The notes beneath the pieces were generated by a model. That model worked only from the letters and a program-made list of their open reading frames with translations, searched no databases and was not told where the DNA came from. A stretch of 16,471 nt of DNA from Gemmatimonadales bacterium UBA1120 (lineage in GTDB: Bacteria > Gemmatimonadota > Gemmatimonadetes > Longimicrobiales > Gaopeijiaceae): the NCBI GenBank assembly GCA_002313925.1, contig DCAZ01000093.1, forward strand, positions 1 to 16,471. Reading direction: 5' to 3'. The position numbers and the translations under genes are program-made. Shown piece by piece: positions 1 through 6,730 of the stretch. How positions within the stretch are numbered: position 1 is the stretch's first letter; each line of letters starts with the position of its first letter.

Positions 1-42
1 CTCTTCAGGGGAGGCCATCAGGGTATATTAGAGAGATCTTCA

Positions 43-1077
43 TTACACCTGGCCAAAGAGTGTCTTGCCTTCACTGAGAAGGTCGCTACATGCGATCGAT
101 ACTCTTTCCGACATTCCTTCTTCGGCTTTCTTCAGGTACGATCGTGGATCATAGATCTTCTTGTTACCGATTTCTCCATCTACCTTGAGCACGCCCTCAT
201 AGTTTGTCATGACGTGGTCCACAATCGGTCGCGTGAACGCGTACTGGGTGTCGGTATCAACGTTCATTTTTACGACTCCGTAAGCCAGTGTTTCACGGAT
301 CTCTTCAAGTAAGCTTCCACTGCCTCCATGGAAGACAAGGTCCATCTTTGCTTCCGAGCCGTACTTCTCGGTTACGGCAGCCTGTCCCTGTTTGAGGATC
401 TTCGGACGTAGCTTCACAGCCCCAGGTTTGTAGTGACCGTGCACATTCCCGAAAGTTGCCGCAAATGTGAAGCGGCCGATTTCGTGCAGTGTTTCATACA
501 CAGAGAGCATATCCGCGGACGTAGTATATAGCTTCTCCTCAGGGGTATCTGCAGTTCCATGTGCGCCATCTTCTTCACCTCCGACGACCCCAGCTTCTAC
601 CTCAAGAACGATCTCTTGCTCGGCACACATATGCAGGTACTCTTGGGACAGGGCCATATTGTCATTCAATGATAGGTTTGAGGCGTCGAGCATATGGTTC
701 TGGAACAGGTTTGTCTCACCTCTACCCCGTCGCTCTGCTGTGGCCCGTATCAGCGGTTTAAGGAAGTTTTCTGCCTTATTAGGTGGACAGTGGTCAGTGT
801 TTATAGCGATCAGCACATCATACTGCTGGGCAAGGATGTGAGCGGCTTCTGCGAGCACGATGCATCCATACGCTGCGTCCTTATTGGCAAGTCCGGATGC
901 GAACTGTCCTGCTCCTGTCGAAAACTGGATGATCCCGTCGGATTTTGACTCCGCGAAGCCCTTCATCGCAGCATTTAGTGTCAGGATAGATGTACAATTG
1001 ATGGCCGGATATGCGTAGTTAGAATTCCGAGCTGAATCGAGCATCTGCTTGAACTGATCAGGTGTGGCAATCGGCAT
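43..1077 (-). CDS. fba: Class II fructose-bisphosphate aldolase
   Basis: Reversibly cleaves fructose 1,6-bisphosphate to dihydroxyacetone phosphate and glyceraldehyde 3-phosphate in cytoplasmic glycolysis/gluconeogenesis. The 344-residue length is normal for the zinc-dependent family. Visible motifs: NTDHCPP at about 93-99 (catalytic Asp95, zinc His96), EVEAGVVGGEEDG at about 159-171, GNVHGHYKPG at 210-219 (zinc His213), HGGSGS at 250-255 (zinc His250) and MNVDTDTQ at 271-278 (phosphate/substrate loop). The start MPIATP matches the N-terminus I recall for the actinobacterial-type subgroup, so ATG at 1077 is well supported although no Shine-Dalgarno precedes it. It lies 172 bases after the end of the SDR frame, so it may be transcribed separately. 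Assignment to the family is near certain; no oddities in the active site. Confidence 0.97.
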   Translation of the reverse strand: MPIATPDQFKQMLDSARNSNYAYPAINCTSILTLNAAMKGFAESKSDGIIQFSTGAGQFASGLANKDAAYGCIVLAEAAHILAQQYDVLIAINTDHCPPNKAENFLKPLIRATAERRGRGETNLFQNHMLDASNLSLNDNMALSQEYLHMCAEQEIVLEVEAGVVGGEEDGAHGTADTPEEKLYTTSADMLSVYETLHEIGRFTFAATFGNVHGHYKPGAVKLRPKILKQGQAAVTEKYGSEAKMDLVFHGGSGSLLEEIRETLAYGVVKMNVDTDTQYAFTRPIVDHVMTNYEGVLKVDGEIGNKKIYDPRSYLKKAEEGMSERVSIACSDLLSEGKTLFGQV

Positions 1078-1249
1078 TCTAGATATTGGGTCAGGTGATT
1101 TATTTCAGGATAGCGCTAGTAATGTAATAGCAAACAAGAGGCTCGTGTGCCCACTATTTAGTTAAATACACGCCAGCTTAAGTAGAGAGAAACCAGCGAT
1201 TAAATCGGGTCGCAACTTCGTGAATAGCGCCAATGATATTGGATTAAAT
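1078..1249 (-). promoter_or_regulatory. 172-base spacer upstream of the aldolase gene
   Basis: This AT-rich spacer separates the SDR stop from the aldolase start, in contrast to the tight gaps further upstream in the same direction, so a promoter is likely here. By eye the best minus-strand candidate is TTGTTT followed 17 bases later by GCTATC, which is weak. No Shine-Dalgarno precedes the aldolase ATG, and no strong hairpin or T-run is seen. Confidence 0.35.
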
Positions 1250-2038
1250 CTACATACCCGGAGGTGTGAAACGTCCATCGATTGCAGTCCATCCGCCATC
1301 TGCAAACAGGACCGTTCCAGTTACATAACTTGCCGCTTCAGACGCTAGAAATACCGTGGGTCCGGCCATCTCTCGTGCTCCCCCCCAGCGCTTGAAGATG
1401 TTGCGTTCAGCATAAGCTGAGTACCATGCCGGGTTATCCTTAATCGGGGCTGTGAGCGGTGTATCAATCACACCTGGTGCAATCGCATTAACGCGCACTC
1501 CCGAAGGACCTAGTTCCGCAGCTGCAGCCCTAACCATCTGCACAATCCCGGCCTTAGTGGCTGCATACAAGCTTTGGCCAGGCTCGACGACTACTGAACG
1601 AATCGAAGAAAAGAGAATGATTGAGCCTGATCCTTGGGATGTCATGATCCGTCCAGCAGCCTGGATCACATGCGCGTTCCCTTTGAGGTTCACACCGAGC
1701 ACCCGATCAATATCCTCATCCGTGTACTCCAGAATAGGTTTACGGACATTTACACCAGGTGTGCAGACAACGATGTCGAGAGAGCCCTTCTTAACATTGA
1801 AGGACTCAAAAGCGGCAGTAACAGCTTCCCCGTCTAAGATATTGAGTTGGCCGGCATCTGCTTCACCACCCATCTCGGTAATTGTCGCGGCTGTGTCCAG
1901 CGCTCCTGCGATATCAACATCCAGGCAAAGTACGGATGCACCGTGTTCGGCAAATGCGGTTGCAACTGCTTCGCCAATTCCTGAGGCACCACCCACCACA
2001 GCAGCGTTCTTCCCTTCAAGACTGAACATCGAAACCAT
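1250..2038 (-). CDS. SDR family NAD(P)-dependent oxidoreductase
   Basis: Classical short-chain dehydrogenase/reductase, 262 residues, cytoplasmic; reduces or oxidises an alcohol/ketone substrate that the sequence does not reveal. The cofactor glycine motif GGASGIG is at about 16-22. Asp40 at the end of beta-2 favours NAD(H) over NADP(H). Active-site residues are Asn117, Ser144/145, Tyr158 and Lys162 (YAATK), followed by the PG motif near 188 and the C-terminal TGTVLFADGG. The usual NNAG structural motif after beta-4 reads CTPG here. The ATG at 2038 is chosen because AGGAG sits 7 bases upstream; an in-frame TTG one codon earlier would leave only 4 bases. It starts 32 bases after the symporter stop and is probably co-transcribed with it. 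Substrate specificity is unknown. Confidence 0.93.
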   Translation of the reverse strand: MVSMFSLEGKNAAVVGGASGIGEAVATAFAEHGASVLCLDVDIAGALDTAATITEMGGEADAGQLNILDGEAVTAAFESFNVKKGSLDIVVCTPGVNVRKPILEYTDEDIDRVLGVNLKGNAHVIQAAGRIMTSQGSGSIILFSSIRSVVVEPGQSLYAATKAGIVQMVRAAAAELGPSGVRVNAIAPGVIDTPLTAPIKDNPAWYSAYAERNIFKRWGGAREMAGPTVFLASEAASYVTGTVLFADGGWTAIDGRFTPPGM

Positions 2039-2045
2039 CAATCTG

Positions 2046-2050
2046 CTCCT
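2046..2050 (-). promoter_or_regulatory. Ribosome binding site for the SDR gene
   Basis: Minus-strand AGGAG lies 7 bases before ATG at 2038. It decides for that ATG over the overlapping in-frame TTG at 2041 and over a later ATG at 2029, which would be 16 bases away. Confidence 0.7.
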
Positions 2051-2070
2051 TAAGCTTAGAACGTAATCTT

Positions 2071-3474
2071 TTATTGAATGCGTGTTTGGCGGGCCAAGAA
2101 GACTAAGAAAAAAGCAACTGCTGATGCTATGATCCCCATCAGTGTGGGGTCGAGTAAAACGGATACTTCACTAAGGTTCGAGAGTCGAACAGTGAAAAGC
2201 ACAGCGATTCCCACCCCGATTGCCGAGAGAGCTTCCGGTACCCCCGCTTGCCGCGTATGTAGACCGAAGGCGATCGGCACGAACAGACTGACGCTCAGCA
2301 CCGAGTAGAATACCCTAAGAGAATCGATCACGGTCGGGATTATAATCGCCAATAAGATGCCCAGAATACCGCCGGTGATAGCCGCATAGCGGGCAACTCT
2401 TAAAACCTGACCATCCGTCGCTTCGGGAGCTACGTAACGCTTATAGAGGTCTTTTGACAGTGATGTGGAGAGCATAAAGAGGATCGCATCAGCGCTACTG
2501 ACTTCAGCCGAGAAGACCGCCGCGAGACCCAGTGCACCAAAAACTGTCGGTAAGCCGAGTGTTAGCACTGTGGGTACAGCGAATTCTACTTGTTCCAAAT
2601 CAGGGATGTACACCCGAGCAATCATCCCTAGAAGTGGTGGCGCCAGTGCGAATACAAGGAGGACGAGTCCCTGCACCCCAATCCCAATTCGTAGCACTCG
2701 CTCACTCGAAGCACCATATGCTTTCTGGAGTAGGCCAGGGGAGATGATGAAGGCTGGGACGATCAGAGCGACTAAGATGATACCGGATCCAGATCCCGCC
2801 CAAAAATCCAAATATTCTGGTGTGGGTGCTGCTGCAACGACGGCCTCCCACCCACCTGCAATCGACAAGGCGAGCGGGACGCCGATTGCGAAACCGAGTA
2901 ACAGTACAACGAGTTGAACCATATTCACCCAGGCGGAGGCCAACAGTCCACCAGCGCTGAAGTAGGCGGTCATCACAACGCCACCAATAAGAGCTCCTGC
3001 CCATCGAGGTGCTCCGAGCACCCACTCAAGGATTTGCGACATCGCGATGAGCTGTGCAGCTAAGATTACTAGCGTGAGCACCCACAATAGGATTGCGATT
3101 GTTGCACGTACCGAGCTGCCATATCGGTACTCTAAATAGTCGCCAGCGGTGTAGAGCCCATGAGCGGAAGCAATCCGCCAAATGCGGGGCCCAAGCCAGA
3201 TGGCAAGCAATAGTGATCCGATACCAGCTGATCCGACCCACCACCATGCTGAGATGCCGTTTGAATAACCAAGACCCGCTGCTCCAATGATCGACCCTGC
3301 TCCAATGTTGGCTGCAAGAAACGTCGAAAAAATGAGTCCGGTCCCAAGACTTCGATCGGCAACGAAGAAACTCTTACTCCCCCGGACACGCCTTGAGACC
3401 CAAAGACCAAAGAAAATGAGTGCGACGGAATAGCCTATAAGGATTCCAAGTTGGAGTGCGACGCTCTGTTCCAT
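2071..3474 (-). CDS. Sodium:solute symporter (SSS family)
   Basis: Inner-membrane transporter coupling Na+ entry to uptake of a small organic solute. The 467-residue protein is almost entirely hydrophobic, with roughly 12-13 predictable transmembrane stretches, and is a usual length for the SSS (PutP/SGLT-like) family. Recognisable parts are the early GSIIGAAGLGYSNG region after the first helices, the LYTAGDYLEYRYGSS loop resembling the family's conserved loop, and the C-terminal hydrophobic helices. I start at ATG 3474 (MEQSVALQ); an upstream in-frame TTG at 3486 adds four residues and no clear Shine-Dalgarno favours either. It lies between a secreted P1 peptidase (61-base gap) and an SDR (32-base gap), suggesting it imports the peptidase product. 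The substrate cannot be assigned from sequence alone. Confidence 0.9.
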   Translation of the reverse strand: MEQSVALQLGILIGYSVALIFFGLWVSRRVRGSKSFFVADRSLGTGLIFSTFLAANIGAGSIIGAAGLGYSNGISAWWWVGSAGIGSLLLAIWLGPRIWRIASAHGLYTAGDYLEYRYGSSVRATIAILLWVLTLVILAAQLIAMSQILEWVLGAPRWAGALIGGVVMTAYFSAGGLLASAWVNMVQLVVLLLGFAIGVPLALSIAGGWEAVVAAAPTPEYLDFWAGSGSGIILVALIVPAFIISPGLLQKAYGASSERVLRIGIGVQGLVLLVFALAPPLLGMIARVYIPDLEQVEFAVPTVLTLGLPTVFGALGLAAVFSAEVSSADAILFMLSTSLSKDLYKRYVAPEATDGQVLRVARYAAITGGILGILLAIIIPTVIDSLRVFYSVLSVSLFVPIAFGLHTRQAGVPEALSAIGVGIAVLFTVRLSNLSEVSVLLDPTLMGIIASAVAFFLVFLARQTRIQ

Positions 3475-3535
3475 GTCCAAGCTCAACTGGATCTGGTTTT
3501 TCTGATTTCAGGTCGCATGGGCCGGTGGTCTTCTA

Positions 3536-4603
3536 CTACCTACCCAGATCCGAGACACTCGGAATCCCTGGCAGGCCTTCAGCTAACCTTACTGCTCGAA
3601 GAATAGCCTCAGCCATTACATCAGCTGCTAATGCTCCGATCAGGGTCACGTTCTCTTGCCCTTCGAGTGTCCCAGTCGCTAGAGCAAAGACTGTGTCACC
3701 ATCCCCCATCGTGTGGGCTGGATAGATTGTCCGAGCAAGTCCGTCTTGTGCCATCTGGGCAATTTTCGTCGTCTGAGCTTTTGTGAGTTTTGCGTTTGTC
3801 GCCACTAGCCCAATTGTAGTATTTGCACCGCGCTCAATCCCAAGCTCGAAGTCTTGGTTACTACCTTCACCTCGGAGCACTTTGCGTGCATCCAGGAATC
3901 CCACACCATCCGAGTTGAGCATCCCAGCCACCACTTCGCCCGTTGCTGGATCGATGATATCACCTACCGCGTTCACCGCGACGCCAGCCGCGACCACGAG
4001 GCCATTATCAAGCGTGATCGATGCTGTGCCAAAGCCGCCCTTCATGGGTCTCCCTCCACCCATCTTCCCGACCGTAGCGCCTGCGCCTGCTCCGACCGAC
4101 CCCTCTTCTGGAGGTCTAATCGACGCCGTTTCAGCAGCGATGTAGCCGCACTCGGGTCCGGGACGGATCTTTCTGTCTCCCTCCAGTCCCAGGTCGTACA
4201 GGATCGCCCCTACAACGATTGGCACAACCTTTTGTCCAATGCGGTAACCGATATCCTCCTCGTCTAGATAGCGCATGACACCTGAGGCCACGTCCAGCCC
4301 AAATGCACTTCCGCCTGAGAGAACGACTGCGTTTACCTGCTCAACGCTGTTAACTGGATCAAGTAGTGCCAACTCTCTGGTCCCCGGGGCACTTCCGCGT
4401 ACATCAACTCCCCCAGTCGCACCGTCTCTGGCGATAATGACGGTACATCCTGTTGCTCGTTCGCTAAGCGTGTGGTGCCCGAGCTCAAGTCCGCTAACCG
4501 CTGTTAGTCCCCAAGGGTCTATTGCCGGATTCTCTTGAGCTATCACCAGCTCATGTGAGATCGGGGCCCCCAAAAGGAGGGCCCCGATCCAAAGTTTTCG
4601 CAT
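3536..4603 (-). CDS. P1 family peptidase (DmpA / L-aminopeptidase-D-esterase type), exported
   Basis: N-terminal-nucleophile hydrolase of the DmpA/BapA family, which releases N-terminal amino acids or beta-peptides and is made as a precursor that self-cleaves. The 355-residue length is typical. The N-terminus (MRKLW, then a hydrophobic stretch to about 22) looks like a Sec signal peptide, so the enzyme probably acts in the periplasm. The N-T-T-I-G motif at 261-265 marks the expected autoprocessing point: cleavage after Asn261 would make Thr262 the nucleophile. Other family blocks are VLSGGSAFGLD at about 94-104, the Gly-rich GSVGAGAGATVGK at 168-180 and MGDGDTVFALATG at 299-311. It begins 12 bases after the stop of the lectin-like gene. 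An 11-bp perfect inverted repeat lies inside its signal-peptide codons. Family assignment is strong; substrate unknown. Confidence 0.92.
   Translation of the reverse strand: MRKLWIGALLLGAPISHELVIAQENPAIDPWGLTAVSGLELGHHTLSERATGCTVIIARDGATGGVDVRGSAPGTRELALLDPVNSVEQVNAVVLSGGSAFGLDVASGVMRYLDEEDIGYRIGQKVVPIVVGAILYDLGLEGDRKIRPGPECGYIAAETASIRPPEEGSVGAGAGATVGKMGGGRPMKGGFGTASITLDNGLVVAAGVAVNAVGDIIDPATGEVVAGMLNSDGVGFLDARKVLRGEGSNQDFELGIERGANTTIGLVATNAKLTKAQTTKIAQMAQDGLARTIYPAHTMGDGDTVFALATGTLEGQENVTLIGALAADVMAEAILRAVRLAEGLPGIPSVSDLGR
4559..4589 (-). repeat. Perfect 11-bp inverted repeat in the P1 peptidase signal-peptide codons
   Basis: GATCGGGGCCC at 4559-4569 is the exact reverse complement of GGGCCCCGATC at 4579-4589, with a 9-base loop. 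It begins 13 bases after the ATG at 4603, so the mRNA would fold into a GC-rich hairpin just downstream of the start codon. No T-run follows on either strand, so it does not look like an intrinsic terminator. It encodes the two similar halves IGALL and GAPIS of the signal peptide. Confidence 0.75.
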
Positions 4604-4615
4604 ACTCAGGATTTG

Positions 4616-5305
4616 CTACTCCCTAGGTAGCTTTGGCTCCACATCCAATTGTTCATCTGGCGAGCCAAAGCAGTAATAGAATCCATTTCCTCCGGTAGCC
4701 TGAAGATTTTCCTGGCTACAGCCTCTGGAGTTGTGGGCAGAGTTCCATGAGTTGGGGTTCTCACCTCCACCTTGACGGTCATGATGACCAACACGTGTGC
4801 TGCCTTCGCCGTTGCTGGTCCAGTTATCGCAATTAGTGTAGCCCTCACCACCTCCGTAAGACGTACCATCGAGATTCGATCCGGTGAGGATATCGTGCAT
4901 GTTCGGGGAATCACCCCGGCCATTTACAATGCTACCCCTCTCGTTCAACTGCGTCTCCTTGGTAAGGTTCACATCTTCGGAGTGAAGATGAGTTGCATCA
5001 CGCGCGATCGTTGCTCCCGTGTAGTTGTACCAAGGTCCGCCACCGATACGATCACGGGCGTTAACGGCAGACATGCCATTGCTCGCGATTGTGCTGAGGT
5101 AGGCTCGCCATAATAGGTCATCGCCCAACCCCGCTGTGTAGGCGAGATCTGTACATTGCTGATCTGCGCCCTCTAGACCGCCGAGATTCGCTCCGTCACC
5201 AGGCCCGGCACTCGTGATGAAGAAATTCATCCTGCCATCTTGAGCGAATACCGGAATAGTGCTTACGAGGGTCAGCGCCACTAACGCTGCAGTCACCTTT
5301 TTCAC
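4616..5305 (-). CDS. Secreted lectin-like (DUF1554/C-type-lectin-like) protein
   Basis: A 229-residue exported protein of no assigned enzymatic role. The N-terminus MKKVTAALVALTLVSTIPVFAQ is a classical Sec signal peptide with likely cleavage after VFA. The mature part opens with NFFITSAGPGDGANLGGL, then GADQQC, a WRAYLST strand, VNARDRIGGGPWYN, and a C-terminal half with CDNWTS, RGCSQEN and YYCFG. This order (NLGGL-GAD-Cys, W-A-L, Cys-xx-WTS, Cys...YYCF) resembles DUF1554/endostatin-like or C-type-lectin-like modules as I recall them, with four cysteines that could form two disulfides. The GTG at 5305 is chosen because a strong AAAAGGAG lies 7 bases upstream and it puts the signal peptide at the N-terminus; a longer frame to 5431 would bury it. 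Ligand binding is inferred from fold resemblance only. Confidence 0.8.
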   Translation of the reverse strand: MKKVTAALVALTLVSTIPVFAQDGRMNFFITSAGPGDGANLGGLEGADQQCTDLAYTAGLGDDLLWRAYLSTIASNGMSAVNARDRIGGGPWYNYTGATIARDATHLHSEDVNLTKETQLNERGSIVNGRGDSPNMHDILTGSNLDGTSYGGGEGYTNCDNWTSNGEGSTRVGHHDRQGGGENPNSWNSAHNSRGCSQENLQATGGNGFYYCFGSPDEQLDVEPKLPRE

Positions 5306-5454
5306 GTTGTTGCTCCTTTTGAGGTCGAACCGGTTCACTCGTATCCTACGGTGCACCGACTCTACATAGACTGGGGAAATGTCCGGTGCTGTAAGTCTGG
5401 AGGCAAGGAGTACCAGCCTTTCGCTAAACATCTAGTTCCATAGTTTGCCCAGCC
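5306..5454. promoter_or_regulatory. Divergent intergenic region between lectin-like and M20 genes
   Basis: This 149-base spacer must carry promoters for both directions. On the plus strand TAGTTT at 5441-5446 fits a TANNNT -10 element whose start point would fall within about two bases of the M20 ATG, which suggests a leaderless message; no good -35 is seen. No convincing minus-strand promoter could be picked by eye. Confidence 0.4.
5313..5320 (-). promoter_or_regulatory. Ribosome binding site that fixes a GTG start
   Basis: Minus-strand AAAAGGAG is followed by a 7-base spacer (CAACAAC) and GTG at 5305. It sets the start of the lectin-like gene at the signal peptide rather than 42 codons upstream. 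Confidence 0.8.
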
Positions 5455-6726
5455 ATGACTAATTCCGAGGCGACAGACCGCGTGCTTACCGAGGTCGAAG
5501 CTGGCCGTGATGAACTCCTCGCATTCACCGCCTCTCTGATCCGGATTCCCACCGTCAATCCTCCGGGCGAGTGCTATCGCGATTGTGCTGAACTAATCGG
5601 TGAGCGATTGAGTGGATCGGGTATGGATGTGGAATTTGTGGAAGCTCAGAACCGACCTGAGCACACTACGGAACACCCCAGGGTGAATGTGATCGGCCGG
5701 CTCGAGGGTATGGCTTCCCGACCATGTATCCACCTCAACGGTCACTTTGATGTCGTGCCCCCAGGTGATGGATGGAAACTTGACCCTTTCGGAGGAGAGG
5801 TTCGGGATGGTCGGATCTACGGAAGAGGAGCTTCCGACATGAAATCAGGTATTGCGGCTGCAGCCTTTGCCGTAGAAGCAATACGGAGATCTGGTGTTTC
5901 GCTATCAGGTTCTGTGGAGCTCAGTGGCACTGTCGATGAAGAAAGCGGCGGCTACGCAGGGGTCGCACACTTATGTAAGGCGGGTTATCTGGCTGCTGAA
6001 CGCACCGACTACGTTGTGATACCGGAACCGTTCGGACCAGATCGAATCTGTATCGGCCATAGGGGCGTCTACTGGTTTGATGTCATCGCCGAAGGTCGGG
6101 TAGCACATGGGAGTATGCCGCACTTAGGTCGGAGTGCAATCAGCGATATCGGTGTGCTTCTGTATGAGATTAGGGCAAAACTTGAGCCGGAGCTGGCAAG
6201 TCGGATTTCAGTGATGCCGGTAGTCCCAGAAGAAGCGCGTCATCCCTCGATCAATGTGAATGCGGTCTGGGGTGGCCAGGTATCTGAGGATCAACAATCA
6301 CCTTGTGTGGCAGATCGTTGCGTGGTGACTTTCGATCGACGCTTCATCCCAGAGGAGTCTCTTGACGAAGTTAGGCGTGAAGTAGCGCAAGTCGTGGCTG
6401 CAGTGGAGCAAGGGGATGAGGGATGCTCTTTCAGGATCGAAGAACGCATGTCTGTGCTTCCGACTCAGGCTCCCCAAGACTCACCGCTTATCTCAGCACT
6501 TTCTAAAGCCATCAGAAAAGTGCAAGGAAGTGAAGCTGAGCTTGTTGCCAGTCCTGGGACGTACGACCAGAAGCATGTGTCTCGCCTTGCTGGTGTAGAC
6601 CACTGCGTGGCTTATGGACCGGGTCCACTGGAGGAAGCGCATCAACCTGATGAGTCTTGCTCAGTTGATGATATTGTCACATCTGCTCAGGTAATGGCTC
6701 TTGTGGTGCTTGAGCTAGTAGGGTAG
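5455..6726 (+). CDS. M20 family metallohydrolase (ArgE/DapE-like deacylase/peptidase)
   Basis: Cytoplasmic di-zinc amidohydrolase of the acetylornithine deacetylase/succinyl-diaminopimelate desuccinylase superfamily; it removes an acyl group or an amino acid from a small amide. The 423 residues include all expected metal and catalytic positions: His97 and Asp99 in GHFDVVPPGDGW, bridging Asp128 in GRGASDMKSG, general base Glu162 and ligand Glu163 in DEESGG, Glu191 in IPEP, and His396 in EEAHQPDE. The dimerisation (lid) domain occupies roughly 200-310 (GHRGVYWFDV, then AHGSMPHLG). There is no signal peptide. The ATG at 5455 has no Shine-Dalgarno upstream. The gene stands alone, convergent with the phosphatase gene. 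It is not named argE or dapE because no arginine or lysine biosynthesis gene is nearby. Confidence 0.92.
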   Translation: MTNSEATDRVLTEVEAGRDELLAFTASLIRIPTVNPPGECYRDCAELIGERLSGSGMDVEFVEAQNRPEHTTEHPRVNVIGRLEGMASRPCIHLNGHFDVVPPGDGWKLDPFGGEVRDGRIYGRGASDMKSGIAAAAFAVEAIRRSGVSLSGSVELSGTVDEESGGYAGVAHLCKAGYLAAERTDYVVIPEPFGPDRICIGHRGVYWFDVIAEGRVAHGSMPHLGRSAISDIGVLLYEIRAKLEPELASRISVMPVVPEEARHPSINVNAVWGGQVSEDQQSPCVADRCVVTFDRRFIPEESLDEVRREVAQVVAAVEQGDEGCSFRIEERMSVLPTQAPQDSPLISALSKAIRKVQGSEAELVASPGTYDQKHVSRLAGVDHCVAYGPGPLEEAHQPDESCSVDDIVTSAQVMALVVLELVG

Positions 6727-6730
6727 CTGG

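Noticed and set aside
1..18. Minus-strand ATG at 18 opening a frame (MASPEE) toward the left edge
   Set aside because: Only six codons are visible, there is no Shine-Dalgarno, and nothing else supports a gene start.
467..948. Plus-strand open frames opposite the aldolase gene
   Set aside because: Antisense to a conserved enzyme, no recognisable domain and no ribosome-binding context.
1452..2066. 204-codon plus-strand open frame
   Set aside because: It lies antisense to the SDR gene, whose full motif set is clear; its translation is low-complexity (Ser/Thr/Pro/Ala-rich) as expected of a shadow frame.
3783..4538. Plus-strand open frames opposite the P1 peptidase gene
   Set aside because: Three overlapping frames in the shadow of a gene with conserved motifs; compositions are typical of antisense translation.
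5306..5431. Longer N-terminus for the lectin-like protein starting at 5431
   Set aside because: It would place 42 charged residues before an obvious signal peptide, and a strong ribosome binding site points to GTG 5305.
6727..6730. Terminator between the convergent M20 and phoD genes
   Set aside because: Only 4 bases separate the stop codons, and I see no stem longer than 4 bp around them.
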